This document shows, piece after piece, positions 9,318 through 18,549 of a DNA stretch of 64,000 bases. Source of the stretch: Saccharicrinis sp963667815. Lineage in GTDB: Bacteria; Bacteroidota; Bacteroidia; Bacteroidales; Marinilabiliaceae. The DNA lies in NCBI GenBank assembly GCA_963667815.1, contig OY764021.1. One strand, 5' to 3'. Both the position numbers and the translations under genes were made by a program. Numbering within the stretch: the stretch's first letter is position 1; each line of letters opens with the position of its first letter. The notes beneath the pieces are model-generated. The model made no database searches, had not been told where the DNA came from, and worked only from the letters and a program-made list of their open reading frames with translations.

Positions 9318-9349
9318 ACATTAAAGTGTGTGCGCACACACTTTAATGT
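9318..9349. promoter_or_regulatory. Perfect 32-bp palindromic operator upstream of uxaB
   Basis: ACATTAAAGTGTGTGC is followed at once by its exact reverse complement, giving 32 bp of perfect dyad symmetry with a central CG. Even symmetry and a CG centre are typical of LacI-family operators. It ends 3 bp upstream of the uxaB -7 box, so bound protein would block RNA polymerase. The LacI-type regulator encoded at 14172-15227 is the obvious candidate, by inference. Confidence 0.85.
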
Positions 9350-9352
9350 GCT

Positions 9353-9360
9353 TATCTTTG
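9353..9360 (+). promoter_or_regulatory. -7 box of the uxaB promoter
   Basis: TATCTTTG matches TAnnTTTG exactly, 49 bp before the uxaB start codon. The -33 region is covered by the 32-bp palindrome. Confidence 0.75.
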
Positions 9361-9409
9361 TTGCACATATTTTCCATAAAAATCATATTTCGAAAATTAT
9401 AAACATATT

Positions 9410-10849
9410 ATGAAAGCATTAAACAATGAAACTGTTCAGGGCCGTAAGTCCTATCCTGTAAAAATTCTTCAGTTTGGTGAAGGAAACTTTTTACGTGCAT
9501 TTGTAGATTGGATGATTCAACAAGCAAACAAACAAATTGATTATAACGCCGGAGTTGTAATTGTACAACCATTGGCTAATGGTTTAGTTGAAATGCTTAA
9601 AAAGCAAGATTGCATGTATCATGTTTCTTTACAAGGTATTAAAGATGGTAAGCCTGTGGAAGAAACTGAATTGATTGAATGTGTAATGGATGCAGTGAAT
9701 CCTTATGCTGAATATGCTAAATATGAAGAGTATTTCTTATCTGAAGATTTAGAAATTGTTATTTCAAATACTACAGAAGCAGGTATTAGCAGAATTGATG
9801 ATGAGGACATTAATGCTTTACCTCCTAAATCATACCCAGGTAAAATGACAGCTCTCTTATATAAGAGATATAAAAAATATGCTGGTGCAACAGACAAAGG
9901 TTTAAGTGTAATTTGTTGTGAATTAATTGATAAAAATGCAGATATACTTAAAGAAATTGTTTTAGAATTAGCAGAACAAAATAATTTAGAAGCAGACTTT
10001 ATCAACTGGTTAAATACAGCATGTACTTTCAGCAGTACTCTAGTTGACCGTATTGTTCCAGGATTTCCTAAAGACAATATCAAAGAAATTCAAGCCGAAT
10101 TAGGTTATGAAGACAACTTGGTTGTTGTTGGAGAGTATTTTCACTTATGGGCTATTGAAGCTGGAGAAGATGTTCGCAGTAAATTCCCTATGGATAGTGC
10201 AGGGTTAAATGTGGTTTGGTTAGACGACATGAAAGCTTTCCGTGATAAAAAAGTAAGAGTATTAAATGGTTCACATACAGCATTAGTACCTGTTGGTTTA
10301 TTATGTGGTCATGAAACTGTAAAAGAAGCATTTGATGACGAAACTGTTTCTACCTATATCAAAAGCATGGTAGCCGAAGAAGTGTTACCAAACATTGAAG
10401 GTGATAAAGAAAAACTAGTTGCTTTTGCTGATGAAATTTTAGAGCGTTTCTTTAATCCATATATCCGTCACTTCTTAAAAGATATTTCATTAAACTCATT
10501 ATCTAAATGGGTAACCAGAGATTTCCCAACAGTTAAAGATACAGTTGCCAGTACAGGAAAACTTCCTAAAAAAGTGACTTTCTCTTTAGCAGCGTTACTT
10601 GTATTGTACAAACCTGGTAATCCAATTGGTTTCGAAGCTAAAGATACGCCTGAGCTATTAGAAATTATTAACTCAGTTTGGGCTTCTGATTCTTCTGTTG
10701 AAGAAAAAGTACAAGCAATATTAAGTAATGATAAGATTTGGGGAATTAACCTTGATGAAGTTGAAGGTTTCTCTGCGGCAGTAGCAAGTTACGTTAACAA
10801 TATACTTGACAACTCAATTCAATCAGCTTTAGCTGATATTCTTAAATAA
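9410..10849 (+). CDS. uxaB: Tagaturonate reductase (altronate oxidoreductase)
   Basis: This 479-residue member of the mannitol-dehydrogenase superfamily reduces D-tagaturonate to D-altronate with NADH in galacturonate breakdown. The N-terminal Rossmann part begins KILQFGEGNFLRAFVDWMI. The catalytic-domain segments VGEYFHLWAIEAG and KVRVLNGSHTALVPVGLLCGH hold the conserved lysine/asparagine/histidine site. Length matches E. coli UxaB (483). It is the first of three pathway genes in order uxaB-uxaA-uxaC. Its own promoter carries a LacI-type palindrome and its 3' end a hairpin. Confidence 0.95.
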   Translation: MKALNNETVQGRKSYPVKILQFGEGNFLRAFVDWMIQQANKQIDYNAGVVIVQPLANGLVEMLKKQDCMYHVSLQGIKDGKPVEETELIECVMDAVNPYAEYAKYEEYFLSEDLEIVISNTTEAGISRIDDEDINALPPKSYPGKMTALLYKRYKKYAGATDKGLSVICCELIDKNADILKEIVLELAEQNNLEADFINWLNTACTFSSTLVDRIVPGFPKDNIKEIQAELGYEDNLVVVGEYFHLWAIEAGEDVRSKFPMDSAGLNVVWLDDMKAFRDKKVRVLNGSHTALVPVGLLCGHETVKEAFDDETVSTYIKSMVAEEVLPNIEGDKEKLVAFADEILERFFNPYIRHFLKDISLNSLSKWVTRDFPTVKDTVASTGKLPKKVTFSLAALLVLYKPGNPIGFEAKDTPELLEIINSVWASDSSVEEKVQAILSNDKIWGINLDEVEGFSAAVASYVNNILDNSIQSALADILK

Positions 10850-10861
10850 CATTTTATGGGT

Positions 10862-10902
10862 CCGGATAGCTTTTGTTTAATAAAAAATACAAAACTATCC
10901 GG
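10862..10902 (+). terminator. Hairpin terminator/attenuator after uxaB
   Basis: CCGGATAG at 10862-10869 pairs with CTATCCGG at 10895-10902, extended by TTTTGT/ACAAAA. The downstream tract GTTACTTTTT is moderately T-rich. Partial termination before uxaA is likely. Confidence 0.65.
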
Positions 10903-10978
10903 GTTACTTTTTAGAGAAATTTGAATAACCTCAACTTCTCTAATTCTTTTATAGTATCAGCAATAAAAAACTATTATT

Positions 10979-12487
10979 ATGAAGCATTTACATATTCAAC
11001 CAGGAGATAATGTAATAGTTGCCCTGGAACCAGTGAGTGCCGGTACCAGCTTCGAGTTTGAAGGCAACACCATTACCGTTGCATCAGATATTCCGCAAGC
11101 TCATAAAATTGCCATTGCTCCAATTAAAAAAGGTGAGCAAATTTTAAAATATGGTAGTTCTATTGGGGTTGCTCAAGAAGATATCGAAATAGGTATGCAT
11201 GTTCATGTTCACAATATCAAAACTGGTCTTGGTGACATACTTGAATACTGCTATGAGCCAGTAGAACCAGATGTAAAAGTAACATTAGAAGAGAAGTTTT
11301 TTGATGGTTATGAGCGTGCAAATGGAGAAGTTGGTATTAGAAATGAACTTTGGATTATTCCTACAGTAGGCTGTGTTAATGGAGTATCAGAGTCAATCGC
11401 AAAAAAGTTTACCGAAAAATGTATGAAATCCGGTTTATTCTTTGATGAATTGGATTATTTTGATGGAATATATACATTCCCGCACAATTATGGTTGCTCA
11501 CAAATGGGTGATGATCATATTAATACTCGCGAAACACTTCAAAATATTGTAAGACACCCTAATGCAGGAGCTGTTCTTGTGGTAGGACTTGGTTGCGAAA
11601 ACAATCAGGTAAGCGCTTTTAAAGAAACTTTAGGTGAATATGATCCATCAAGAATCAAATTCATTACAACTCAAGATCTTAAGGATGAAATCACCTCAGG
11701 ATTGGACGTGGTTTCAGAACTTTTTGATGCGTTAAAAGAAGACCGTAGAACAAAACAACCATTATCAAAACTAAGATTAGGTCTTGAGTGTGGTGGTTCT
11801 GATGGTTTTAGTGGTATTACTGCTAATCCAATGTTAGGTAGAGTGTCTGATTATGTGATTCATTACGGTGGTACCAGTGTACTAACTGAAGTACCAGAAA
11901 TGTTTGGTGCAGAAACAATTCTGATGAACCGCTGTGAAACCAAAGAAGTTTTTCAGAAAACTGTAGATATGGTTAATGACTTTAAAAATTACTATAAACG
12001 TCATAATCAGGTTATCTACGAAAATCCTTCTCCAGGTAATAAAAACGGTGGTATTACAACACTTGAAGATAAATCGTTGGGATGTACCATGAAAGCTGGT
12101 AATAGTAAAGTTAAAGATGTGCTCAAACATACAGAGCGTATAAAAACATCTGGCTTAAACTTAATCAGTGCACCGGGTAACGATCTTATTGCAACAACCA
12201 CTTTAGGAATGTGTGGATGTCAGATGGTATTATTTACAACTGGTAGAGGTACTCCTTTTGGAGGATTTATTCCAACAGTAAAAGTAGCTACAAATTCACA
12301 GCTTGCTAACAGAAAGCAAAACTGGATTGATTTTAATGCCGGAAAACTAGTTGATGGCGTTAATATGGATGACTTAAGCAGTGAGTTTATTGATTTTATT
12401 TTAGAAGTAGCCAGTGGCAAAAAAACTAAAAACGAAATCAATGGCTACCGCGAAATTGCAATTTTTAAAAGCGGAGTTACGCTATAA
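10979..12487 (+). CDS. uxaA: Altronate dehydratase
   Basis: The 502-residue enzyme dehydrates D-altronate to 2-keto-3-deoxygluconate using iron or manganese. Residues 1-90 form the SAF-like N-terminal domain (IQPGDNVIVALEP, GMHVHVHNIKTGLGD). The C-terminal catalytic region contains GCSQMGDDH, VLVVGLGCENNQ, LGLECGGSDGFSGITANP and APGNDLIATTTLGMCGCQMVLFTTGRGTPFG in separate stretches, with the family cysteines. Length agrees with UxaA of E. coli (495). It lies between uxaB and uxaC, each gene separated by a terminator-like hairpin, so expression levels may step down along the unit. Confidence 0.95.
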   Translation: MKHLHIQPGDNVIVALEPVSAGTSFEFEGNTITVASDIPQAHKIAIAPIKKGEQILKYGSSIGVAQEDIEIGMHVHVHNIKTGLGDILEYCYEPVEPDVKVTLEEKFFDGYERANGEVGIRNELWIIPTVGCVNGVSESIAKKFTEKCMKSGLFFDELDYFDGIYTFPHNYGCSQMGDDHINTRETLQNIVRHPNAGAVLVVGLGCENNQVSAFKETLGEYDPSRIKFITTQDLKDEITSGLDVVSELFDALKEDRRTKQPLSKLRLGLECGGSDGFSGITANPMLGRVSDYVIHYGGTSVLTEVPEMFGAETILMNRCETKEVFQKTVDMVNDFKNYYKRHNQVIYENPSPGNKNGGITTLEDKSLGCTMKAGNSKVKDVLKHTERIKTSGLNLISAPGNDLIATTTLGMCGCQMVLFTTGRGTPFGGFIPTVKVATNSQLANRKQNWIDFNAGKLVDGVNMDDLSSEFIDFILEVASGKKTKNEINGYREIAIFKSGVTL

Positions 12488-12502
12488 TCAGAATATAATA
12501 AG

Positions 12503-12535
12503 CCAATTACATACTCTGTTGTAATTGGTTTTATT
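12503..12535 (+). terminator. Hairpin terminator/attenuator after uxaA
   Basis: CCAATTAC at 12503-12510 pairs with GTAATTGG at 12521-12528, followed by TTTTATTT. It lies between uxaA and uxaC. Confidence 0.7.
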
Positions 12536-12567
12536 TGTAATTCTATTAACCAAAAAAAAAATACATA

Positions 12568-13968
12568 ATGAAAACTTTTATTGATAAAGACTTTATATTA
12601 TCAAACGAAACTGCAAAAAAATTATATCACGATTACGCAGCAAAACTACCAATCATTGACTACCACTGTCACATTCCGCCACAACAAATTGCTGACGATG
12701 TACAATTCGAAAACATTACACAAATTTGGTTGTATGGCGACCATTACAAATGGAGAGCAATGCGTACCAACGGTATTCCTGAAAATGAAATTACCGGCGA
12801 TGTAAGCGATTGGGATAAGTTTTATAACTGGGCTAAAACAGTTCCTTTTACTCTTCGTAATCCTCTATATCACTGGACTCATCTTGAATTAAAAAAACCA
12901 TTTGGTGTAGAAGAAATTTTAGATGAAAATTCAGCTAAATCAATTTGGGAAGAATGTAATGCAAAACTACAAACTCCGGAATTTTCTTGTAAAGGATTAA
13001 TCAAACAAGCAAATGTTGAAATCATTTGTACTACTGATGACCCTGTTGATTCATTAGAGTATCATAAAAAAATTAAAGATTCTGGTTTCGAAACTAAAGT
13101 ACTTCCAACCTGGAGAGCTGACAAAGCTATGGCTATCGACAACCTTGATGATTTTAACGCTTATGTAAATACATTAGCTGAAGTTGCAGGTGTTACTATA
13201 GAATCTTATGATGATTTATTAAAAGCACTACAAATCCGTCAGGATTTCTTTGCTGAAATGGGATGTAAATTATCAGACCACGGTTTAGATCGTTTCTTCT
13301 GTGATGAATATACTATTGAAGAAATCAAAGCAATTTTTGCTAAAGCAAGAAAAGGTGAAGCTTTAACAACTGAAGAAATCAATAAATACAAATCAGCTGT
13401 ATTATATCAGTTAGCTGTAATGGATCATGCTAAAGGATGGACTCAACAATTCCATATAGGCGCAATCCGTAACAACAACACCTTTATGTACAACAAACTA
13501 GGTGCTGATACTGGCTTTGATTCAATTGGCGATGATTTAGTTGCAAAGGACATGTCCAAATTTTTAAACAGCCTTGCAACTGATGAAAAACTAACTAAAA
13601 CAATTCTTTACAACTTGAATCCTGCACATAACGAAGTTTACGCTACTATGCTTGGTAACTTCCAGGATGGAACTGTGGCAGGTAAAATTCAATGGGGTTC
13701 AGGATGGTGGTTCCTAGACCAAAAAGATGGTATGGAAAAACAAATGAATGCGCTTTCTAACTTAGGTTTATTGAGTCGTTTTGTTGGTATGCTTACTGAT
13801 TCAAGAAGTTTCTTGAGTTATAGCCGTCATGAGTATTTCCGCCGTATACTATGTAACCTTTTAGGTGAAGATGTAGAAAAAGGATTAATTCCAAACGATA
13901 TGGAATTACTTAAAACATACGTTGAAAACATTTGCTATTATAACGCAAAAAACTATTTCAACTTTTAA
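12568..13968 (+). CDS. uxaC: Glucuronate/galacturonate isomerase
   Basis: This 466-residue amidohydrolase-fold enzyme converts D-glucuronate to fructuronate and D-galacturonate to tagaturonate, the first step for UxaB. The metal motif DYHCHIPP sits near residue 32. Further landmarks are LYGDHYKWRAMR, ICTTDDPVDSLEYH, WTQQFHIGAIRNNN, WGSGWWFLDQKDGM and the C-terminal GMLTDSRSFLSYSRHEYFRR. All match UxaC along its usual length of about 470. It is the third gene after uxaB and uxaA and 80 bp from the latter. Confidence 0.96.
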   Translation: MKTFIDKDFILSNETAKKLYHDYAAKLPIIDYHCHIPPQQIADDVQFENITQIWLYGDHYKWRAMRTNGIPENEITGDVSDWDKFYNWAKTVPFTLRNPLYHWTHLELKKPFGVEEILDENSAKSIWEECNAKLQTPEFSCKGLIKQANVEIICTTDDPVDSLEYHKKIKDSGFETKVLPTWRADKAMAIDNLDDFNAYVNTLAEVAGVTIESYDDLLKALQIRQDFFAEMGCKLSDHGLDRFFCDEYTIEEIKAIFAKARKGEALTTEEINKYKSAVLYQLAVMDHAKGWTQQFHIGAIRNNNTFMYNKLGADTGFDSIGDDLVAKDMSKFLNSLATDEKLTKTILYNLNPAHNEVYATMLGNFQDGTVAGKIQWGSGWWFLDQKDGMEKQMNALSNLGLLSRFVGMLTDSRSFLSYSRHEYFRRILCNLLGEDVEKGLIPNDMELLKTYVENICYYNAKNYFNF

Positions 13969-14027
13969 TTGAAAGTACAGATAAAACACTTACTTAAAAA
14001 GGTTTTATCAACACTAAATAATTATTT

Positions 14028-14059
14028 TAGCATCGGTAACACTATTGTTACTGACGCTA
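14028..14059. other. Imperfect palindrome downstream of uxaC
   Basis: TAGCATCGGTAAC and GTTACTGACGCTA pair with one mismatch and one G-T wobble. A second, weaker pairing (GATAAAAC/GTTTTATC) lies at 13980-14009. The site is 112 bp before the LacI-type regulator gene, so it may be a weak terminator of uxaC or an operator. Confidence 0.4.
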
Positions 14060-14171
14060 ATTATATAGTAACCGAAAGAATTGAGCTTGTAAATTTTAGT
14101 CTTTAAATTTCAAATGCATACGATTAAAATTTTTAGAGTTTCATAGGGCTAATGCAAGTAAATGAAATCAG

Positions 14172-15227
14172 ATGAAAATAAGAATAGTTGATATTGCCAA
14201 GCAAGCAGGAGTCTCAGCCGGTACTGTTGACAGAATTATTCATCAAAGAGGCAAATTCTCAGAAAAAGCTTACGAAAAGGTTCAAAAAGCAATCAAGGAG
14301 CTTGGATATGAACCTGATATTTTAGCTCGAAATCTTGCTTTAAAAAGAGAACTTCAAATAGCCTGTCTCCTACCCGATCCTAATGATGTAAAATATTGGA
14401 CTCGTCCGATGGCTGGAATTGACAAAGCCATATCAGAGTTATCATCATTTAAAGTAAACATTCATAAAATTACATTTTCGTTAACAGCTTTAGATTTTAA
14501 GGAAGCTTTTAATAAAATTTTGGATTTAAATCCAGATGGTGTAGTTTACGTTCCTATGTTTCTGGCAGAATCAAAATTATTTGCAGACCAACTCCATGAA
14601 AGAAATATTCCTTTTGTACAAATGAATATTCATCATGCAGAAGCTAATCCTTTATCTTTTATCGGACAAGATCCTGTTTCGGCAGGAAAAGTTGCTGCCT
14701 CACTTTGTAATTTGGCCTTTAACCAGGAAGATGAAATATTAGTAGTATATGTTTCTAAAGGCAAACAGGAATATTCACATATTAATGACAGAATAGAGGG
14801 TTTCATTAATTTTTTCAAAGAAAAAAATATTTCTACGGACAGAATTAAACATTTACAATTAAAAGTAGATAAGGACAATGTGGACTATGAAAAGTCACTT
14901 TGTAATTATCTAAAAAAATCGCCGAAAACTAAAATAATATACGTACCCAATTCAAGAATACATCTAATTGCGGATATACTTGAAGAAAACAACATTAAAA
15001 ACCTGATGCTTATTGGGTTTGATACGCTGGAACAAAATATAAAGTACCTTCAGAAAGGTGTTATTGATTTTTTAATTGCTCAACAATCAAAGAGTCAAGG
15101 ATATAATGCAGCTATTATACTTTTTAATTATTTGTTCCGCAAAGAAAACATTAAAAATATGAATTTTTTACCGGTAGATATCCTTAATAAAGAGAATATA
15201 AATTTTTATGAAGGATTACTGGAATAG
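14172..15227 (+). CDS. LacI/GalR-type transcriptional regulator of hexuronate genes (predicted)
   Basis: This 351-residue protein starts with a LacI helix-turn-helix (VDIAKQAGVSAGTVDRIIHQRG, residues 5-26, read in two parts). The hinge sequence ELGYEPDILARNLA follows, then a periplasmic-binding-protein-like sensor domain (about 60-350). The motif SAGTVDRIIHQRG is the variant seen in Bacteroidota regulators near sugar-acid genes. It follows uxaC on the same strand and precedes a DUF4861 gene by 41 bp. The 32-bp palindrome at the uxaB promoter has LacI-type symmetry and is its most likely target; the effector is unknown. Confidence 0.85.
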   Translation: MKIRIVDIAKQAGVSAGTVDRIIHQRGKFSEKAYEKVQKAIKELGYEPDILARNLALKRELQIACLLPDPNDVKYWTRPMAGIDKAISELSSFKVNIHKITFSLTALDFKEAFNKILDLNPDGVVYVPMFLAESKLFADQLHERNIPFVQMNIHHAEANPLSFIGQDPVSAGKVAASLCNLAFNQEDEILVVYVSKGKQEYSHINDRIEGFINFFKEKNISTDRIKHLQLKVDKDNVDYEKSLCNYLKKSPKTKIIYVPNSRIHLIADILEENNIKNLMLIGFDTLEQNIKYLQKGVIDFLIAQQSKSQGYNAAIILFNYLFRKENIKNMNFLPVDILNKENINFYEGLLE

Positions 15228-15268
15228 ATATTGTTAATCTATAAAATCACTCAAATAAAATAATTAGC

Positions 15269-16135
15269 ATGAAATCATTAATCCTCACTTTTACACTACT
15301 CTTAGTTTTAACTTTACCTTCAGTAGCTCAAAATTTAACAGATGCAAGTTTATTTCTAAGAAAAGATTCTATTTATACAAATGAAATTCAGGAACCATCT
15401 GGTGATTTATACAGAACAATTGGTCACCATGGTCCTGCCATTGAAAATGAATGGCTAGCCTTACGTTTATATTTTAATAATAAAGCAGCTGCCATTGACG
15501 TCTATAACAAACAAAAACCAGGTTTAGAGTTAAAATCTGCAAAATGGTACCCAAGTGCAGAGGAACAAAAAAATGGTTTAGGAGCGGATTATTATAAGGC
15601 TGGTTCTACATTAGGTTTAGGAGGAATAAGATTATGGGATGGAGAAAATGTAGTTATGTTAGCTCCAGTATCAAACCGTATTGTTAGGGTAAAAAAAGAA
15701 GGTAGTATTTCACAAATGGAAATGCTTTCAAAAGATGTTCCATACAAAGGTAAAAAAGTAGATATCCTTGTACGAGTTACTGCATACTCAGGAATCAGAG
15801 AAATGAGAGTGGAAGCTTTTGCATTAACAGATGACGATGTTCAATTTGTTACTGGCGTAAATTATCATAAAGGTCAAAAAGTAGATAAAGCTAAAAACTA
15901 TGTAATTTCATGGGGATACCACCCTGAAGATGTTGCTGCTGAAAAAATTAAAGTAGGTGCTGCTGTTGTTATTAATCCTGATAACTATGAAAACACATTA
16001 GATGATGGAAAACAACAACTATTCATTACAAAACCAACCAAATATACAAGTCATTGGGTTACTTCAACTATCGAAAAAGATAAAGAAATGGGAACCTTTA
16101 AGGCTTTTCAAAAATATGTTAGTTCTATAAAATAA
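15269..16135 (+). CDS. Exported DUF4861-like protein (hexuronate locus)
   Basis: The 288-residue protein has a signal peptide (hydrophobic 3-15, cut after PSVAQ). It contains the DUF4861-like pattern of a beta-rich domain: HHGPAIENEWLALRLYF, then LGADYYKAGSTLGLGG, then VVINPDNY near the C-terminus. The family is common beside uronate and pectin/ulvan genes in Bacteroidota; I know of no firmly assigned activity. Compared with the second copy at 24038-25207, it lacks about 100 N-terminal residues. It is 41 bp downstream of the LacI-type regulator and ends at a clear terminator, so the two are probably co-transcribed. Confidence 0.7.
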   Translation: MKSLILTFTLLLVLTLPSVAQNLTDASLFLRKDSIYTNEIQEPSGDLYRTIGHHGPAIENEWLALRLYFNNKAAAIDVYNKQKPGLELKSAKWYPSAEEQKNGLGADYYKAGSTLGLGGIRLWDGENVVMLAPVSNRIVRVKKEGSISQMEMLSKDVPYKGKKVDILVRVTAYSGIREMRVEAFALTDDDVQFVTGVNYHKGQKVDKAKNYVISWGYHPEDVAAEKIKVGAAVVINPDNYENTLDDGKQQLFITKPTKYTSHWVTSTIEKDKEMGTFKAFQKYVSSIK

Positions 16136-16156
16136 GACTGAAATAATATATGTTTT

Positions 16157-16181
16157 AAAGAGGCTTTTGGCCTCTTTTTTT
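16157..16181 (+). terminator. Rho-independent terminator
   Basis: AAAGAGGC and GCCTCTTT form an 8-bp stem with a 5-base loop, followed by a T-run. It closes the uxa/DUF4861 unit. Confidence 0.88.
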
Positions 16182-16374
16182 GTTTATATGAGACACTAAA
16201 CATTCTAACAAAATATTTTAATCAACACATACAGTCATTTAATCACATTTTTTAGCTTTTTGGTCAATTAGTTTTCAACAGCATGTTAATAACAATTTCA
16301 CATATACAGAAACCTTAATATTTATTTATCCGTATTTCCCCCTAATCAAAACAATACTTTTTAACTTAATTAAT

Positions 16375-18267
16375 ATGAAGAGGTTTCACGATATTAAAAT
16401 CGGATTGCGGTTAGGGGTAATAGTAACATCTTTAGTGGTTGTTATTTTAATTATTTTAGGTTATTCCATTATTAACCTGGAGATTAAAACCAGTGAATCA
16501 GAAACAAACGAACGTATGCAAGAGCATGTGAAAGATCTGAATTTACTTATAACACAAAATATTTCATCTAATCAACAAAACGTTCGTATTGGAATTAACA
16601 CTGCGGATCAGTTTATAAAGAATCTAGGTACAATTAAAATAAGCTCAAAAACAATAGGTTTATCAGCGACAAACCAATTAACCAATGAGTCTAAACAAAT
16701 TGATGTACCTGAATGGACTGTTAAAGGAGAAACAATTCAGAACAGCACTCGATTTGTTGATGAAATTAAAGACTTAGTAGGAGGAACAGCTACCATATTT
16801 CAAAAAATTGATGATGGTTTTCTTCGTATCTCTACGAATGTAATTGCCAAAAATGGAGAAAGAGCTGTTGGTACTTATATTCCAAATTCATCTCCTGTTG
16901 TTAAATCTGTAATGGAAGGTAATACATATGTAGGGAGGGCATTTGTTGTTGATGATTATTACTTAACTGCCTATAAACCTCTGATAATAAACGGAACCAT
17001 ACAAGGAATTATTTATGTTGGAGTTAAGGAAAAAAACATGGATAAATTAAAAGCTATTTTTAATGATAAGATATTTTTTGATTCAGGTTATCCCTATATA
17101 GTTACTAATGATGGTACCTTAATTATCCATCCTAAAGATGAAGGTAAAAGTATTGCAAACGAGGAATTCTTCTTAAAAATGAAGAATGCAAAACAGGAAA
17201 AAGGGCTAATCACCTATGAATATGGAGGAAAAAAGAAGTATCAATATTTCAGACATCTTGACGATATTCAATCATATATTGCCGTAACTGTTTACGAAGA
17301 TGAATTGTTTGCTAGTGTTTACTATATCAGAAATATCATTATAATAGCATTAATTATAAGCATTATTGTATTGGGTATCTTAATTTACTTTATTGCTAAA
17401 GATATTTCTAATAGTCTTGAAAAAGCTGTTTATATATCAGAGTCAATAGCAGAAGGTAACTTAACCGAAAAACTGGATATTAACCAAAAGGATGAAATAG
17501 GTCAATTAGCTGCGGCTTTAAATAAAATGATCGATGGGTTAAGAGATATTGTAACAAATATAAAAACCGGAGCTGATAAAATTGGAGTGGCGAGTCAACA
17601 GTTAAGTGGTTCATCACAACAATTGTCTCAAGGCGCCAATGAGCAGGCCAGTTCTATTGAAGAAGTAAGTTCTACAATGGAAGAAATTTCAGCAAGTATA
17701 CAACAGAACTCTGATAATGCAACAGAAACTTCTCAGGTTTCTGAAGAAGCCAATAGGGATTCGAACAAAGTAAATTCCCATGCTCAAGATGCTAACAAAG
17801 CCATGAAAACTATATCTGAAAAAATATCTGTGATTAATGATATTGCCATGAAAACCAACATCCTTGCGTTAAATGCTTCTGTTGAAGCAGCCAGAGCTGG
17901 TGAGCAAGGTAGAGGATTTGCTGTTGTTGCAGGTGAAGTAAGAAAACTTGCCGAACAAAGTAAGCTTGCTGCTGACGAAATTAATGCCCTAACCAAGGAG
18001 GGTTTAAATATATCAAATACTACTGGTAAATTAATGAATGAAATTATTCCTAAAATAAACACTACATCCATGTTAGTTCAGGAAATTGCTGCTGCCAGCC
18101 AGGAACAAAATAATGGTTCACATCAGGTAAACAGTGCAATACAGCAATTAAATGACATCACACAAGAAAATGCTGCCGCTAGTGAAGAGTTAGCTTCAAG
18201 TGCCGAAATGCTTGCTGATCAGGCTGAACATTTAAAAAGTGCTATTGCGTTTTTTACATTAAATTAA
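16375..18267 (+). CDS. Methyl-accepting chemotaxis protein with Cache sensor
   Basis: The 630-residue protein has a transmembrane helix at about 12-35 and a periplasmic Cache_3/Cache_2-type sensor at about 38-310 (EWTVKGETIQNSTRFVD, GGTATIFQKID, GNTYVGRAFVVDDYYLTAYKPL). A second helix follows at about 318-340, then HAMP (about 342-395) and a cytoplasmic signalling domain to 630. The conserved hairpin tip (ILALNASVEAARAG and GRGFAVVAGEVRKLAEQS) is intact and will bind CheA/CheW. No other chemotaxis gene is in the window, so its partners are encoded elsewhere. The sensor type often binds small organic acids; the ligand here is unknown. Confidence 0.94.
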   Translation: MKRFHDIKIGLRLGVIVTSLVVVILIILGYSIINLEIKTSESETNERMQEHVKDLNLLITQNISSNQQNVRIGINTADQFIKNLGTIKISSKTIGLSATNQLTNESKQIDVPEWTVKGETIQNSTRFVDEIKDLVGGTATIFQKIDDGFLRISTNVIAKNGERAVGTYIPNSSPVVKSVMEGNTYVGRAFVVDDYYLTAYKPLIINGTIQGIIYVGVKEKNMDKLKAIFNDKIFFDSGYPYIVTNDGTLIIHPKDEGKSIANEEFFLKMKNAKQEKGLITYEYGGKKKYQYFRHLDDIQSYIAVTVYEDELFASVYYIRNIIIIALIISIIVLGILIYFIAKDISNSLEKAVYISESIAEGNLTEKLDINQKDEIGQLAAALNKMIDGLRDIVTNIKTGADKIGVASQQLSGSSQQLSQGANEQASSIEEVSSTMEEISASIQQNSDNATETSQVSEEANRDSNKVNSHAQDANKAMKTISEKISVINDIAMKTNILALNASVEAARAGEQGRGFAVVAGEVRKLAEQSKLAADEINALTKEGLNISNTTGKLMNEIIPKINTTSMLVQEIAAASQEQNNGSHQVNSAIQQLNDITQENAAASEELASSAEMLADQAEHLKSAIAFFTLN

Positions 18268-18274
18268 AACAAAG

Positions 18275-18490
18275 CTGTAGTTTATAATAACTTGGTTAAA
18301 TGACTGTACTGTTTTCAAGTATTAATTATTTTAATAGAAGTAAGGAGCATAAAGCCAGAAGTAAATGAACTAATAATGAGAAAAATTTCCTCGGACTTCT
18401 ATCTTATTTCTTCTGAATCCGAGCCCTAAAAGGAAACTGTGGGACTATGAAAACATTGTTATTAACAACGCTAATATAAACTTGAGCATA
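18275..18490. repeat. Dispersed ~200-bp repeat, copy A
   Basis: From CTGTAGTTT to CTTGAGCA this stretch is collinear with 59319-59504. Shared blocks include AAATGACTGTA, GCCAGAAGTAAAT, CTAATGAGA-like text, ATTTCCTC and ATTAACAACGCTAATATAAA. Both copies start just after the stop codon of a plus-strand gene and end just before a hairpin terminator. No reading frame runs through it. Confidence 0.8.
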
Positions 18491-18512
18491 AAAAAATAAA
18501 ATACAAAATATT

Positions 18513-18549
18513 AAGATGGTTGCTCCGTATAAGTAACCATCTTTTTTTT
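18513..18549 (+). terminator. Rho-independent terminator
   Basis: AAGATGGTT (18513-18521) pairs with AACCATCTT (18535-18543), followed by a run of T. It is placed downstream of the chemoreceptor gene and repeat copy A. Confidence 0.85.

Noticed and set aside
9703..10083. Opposite-strand open frame inside uxaB
   Set aside because: uxaB is a clear full-length enzyme; the antisense frame shows no family pattern.
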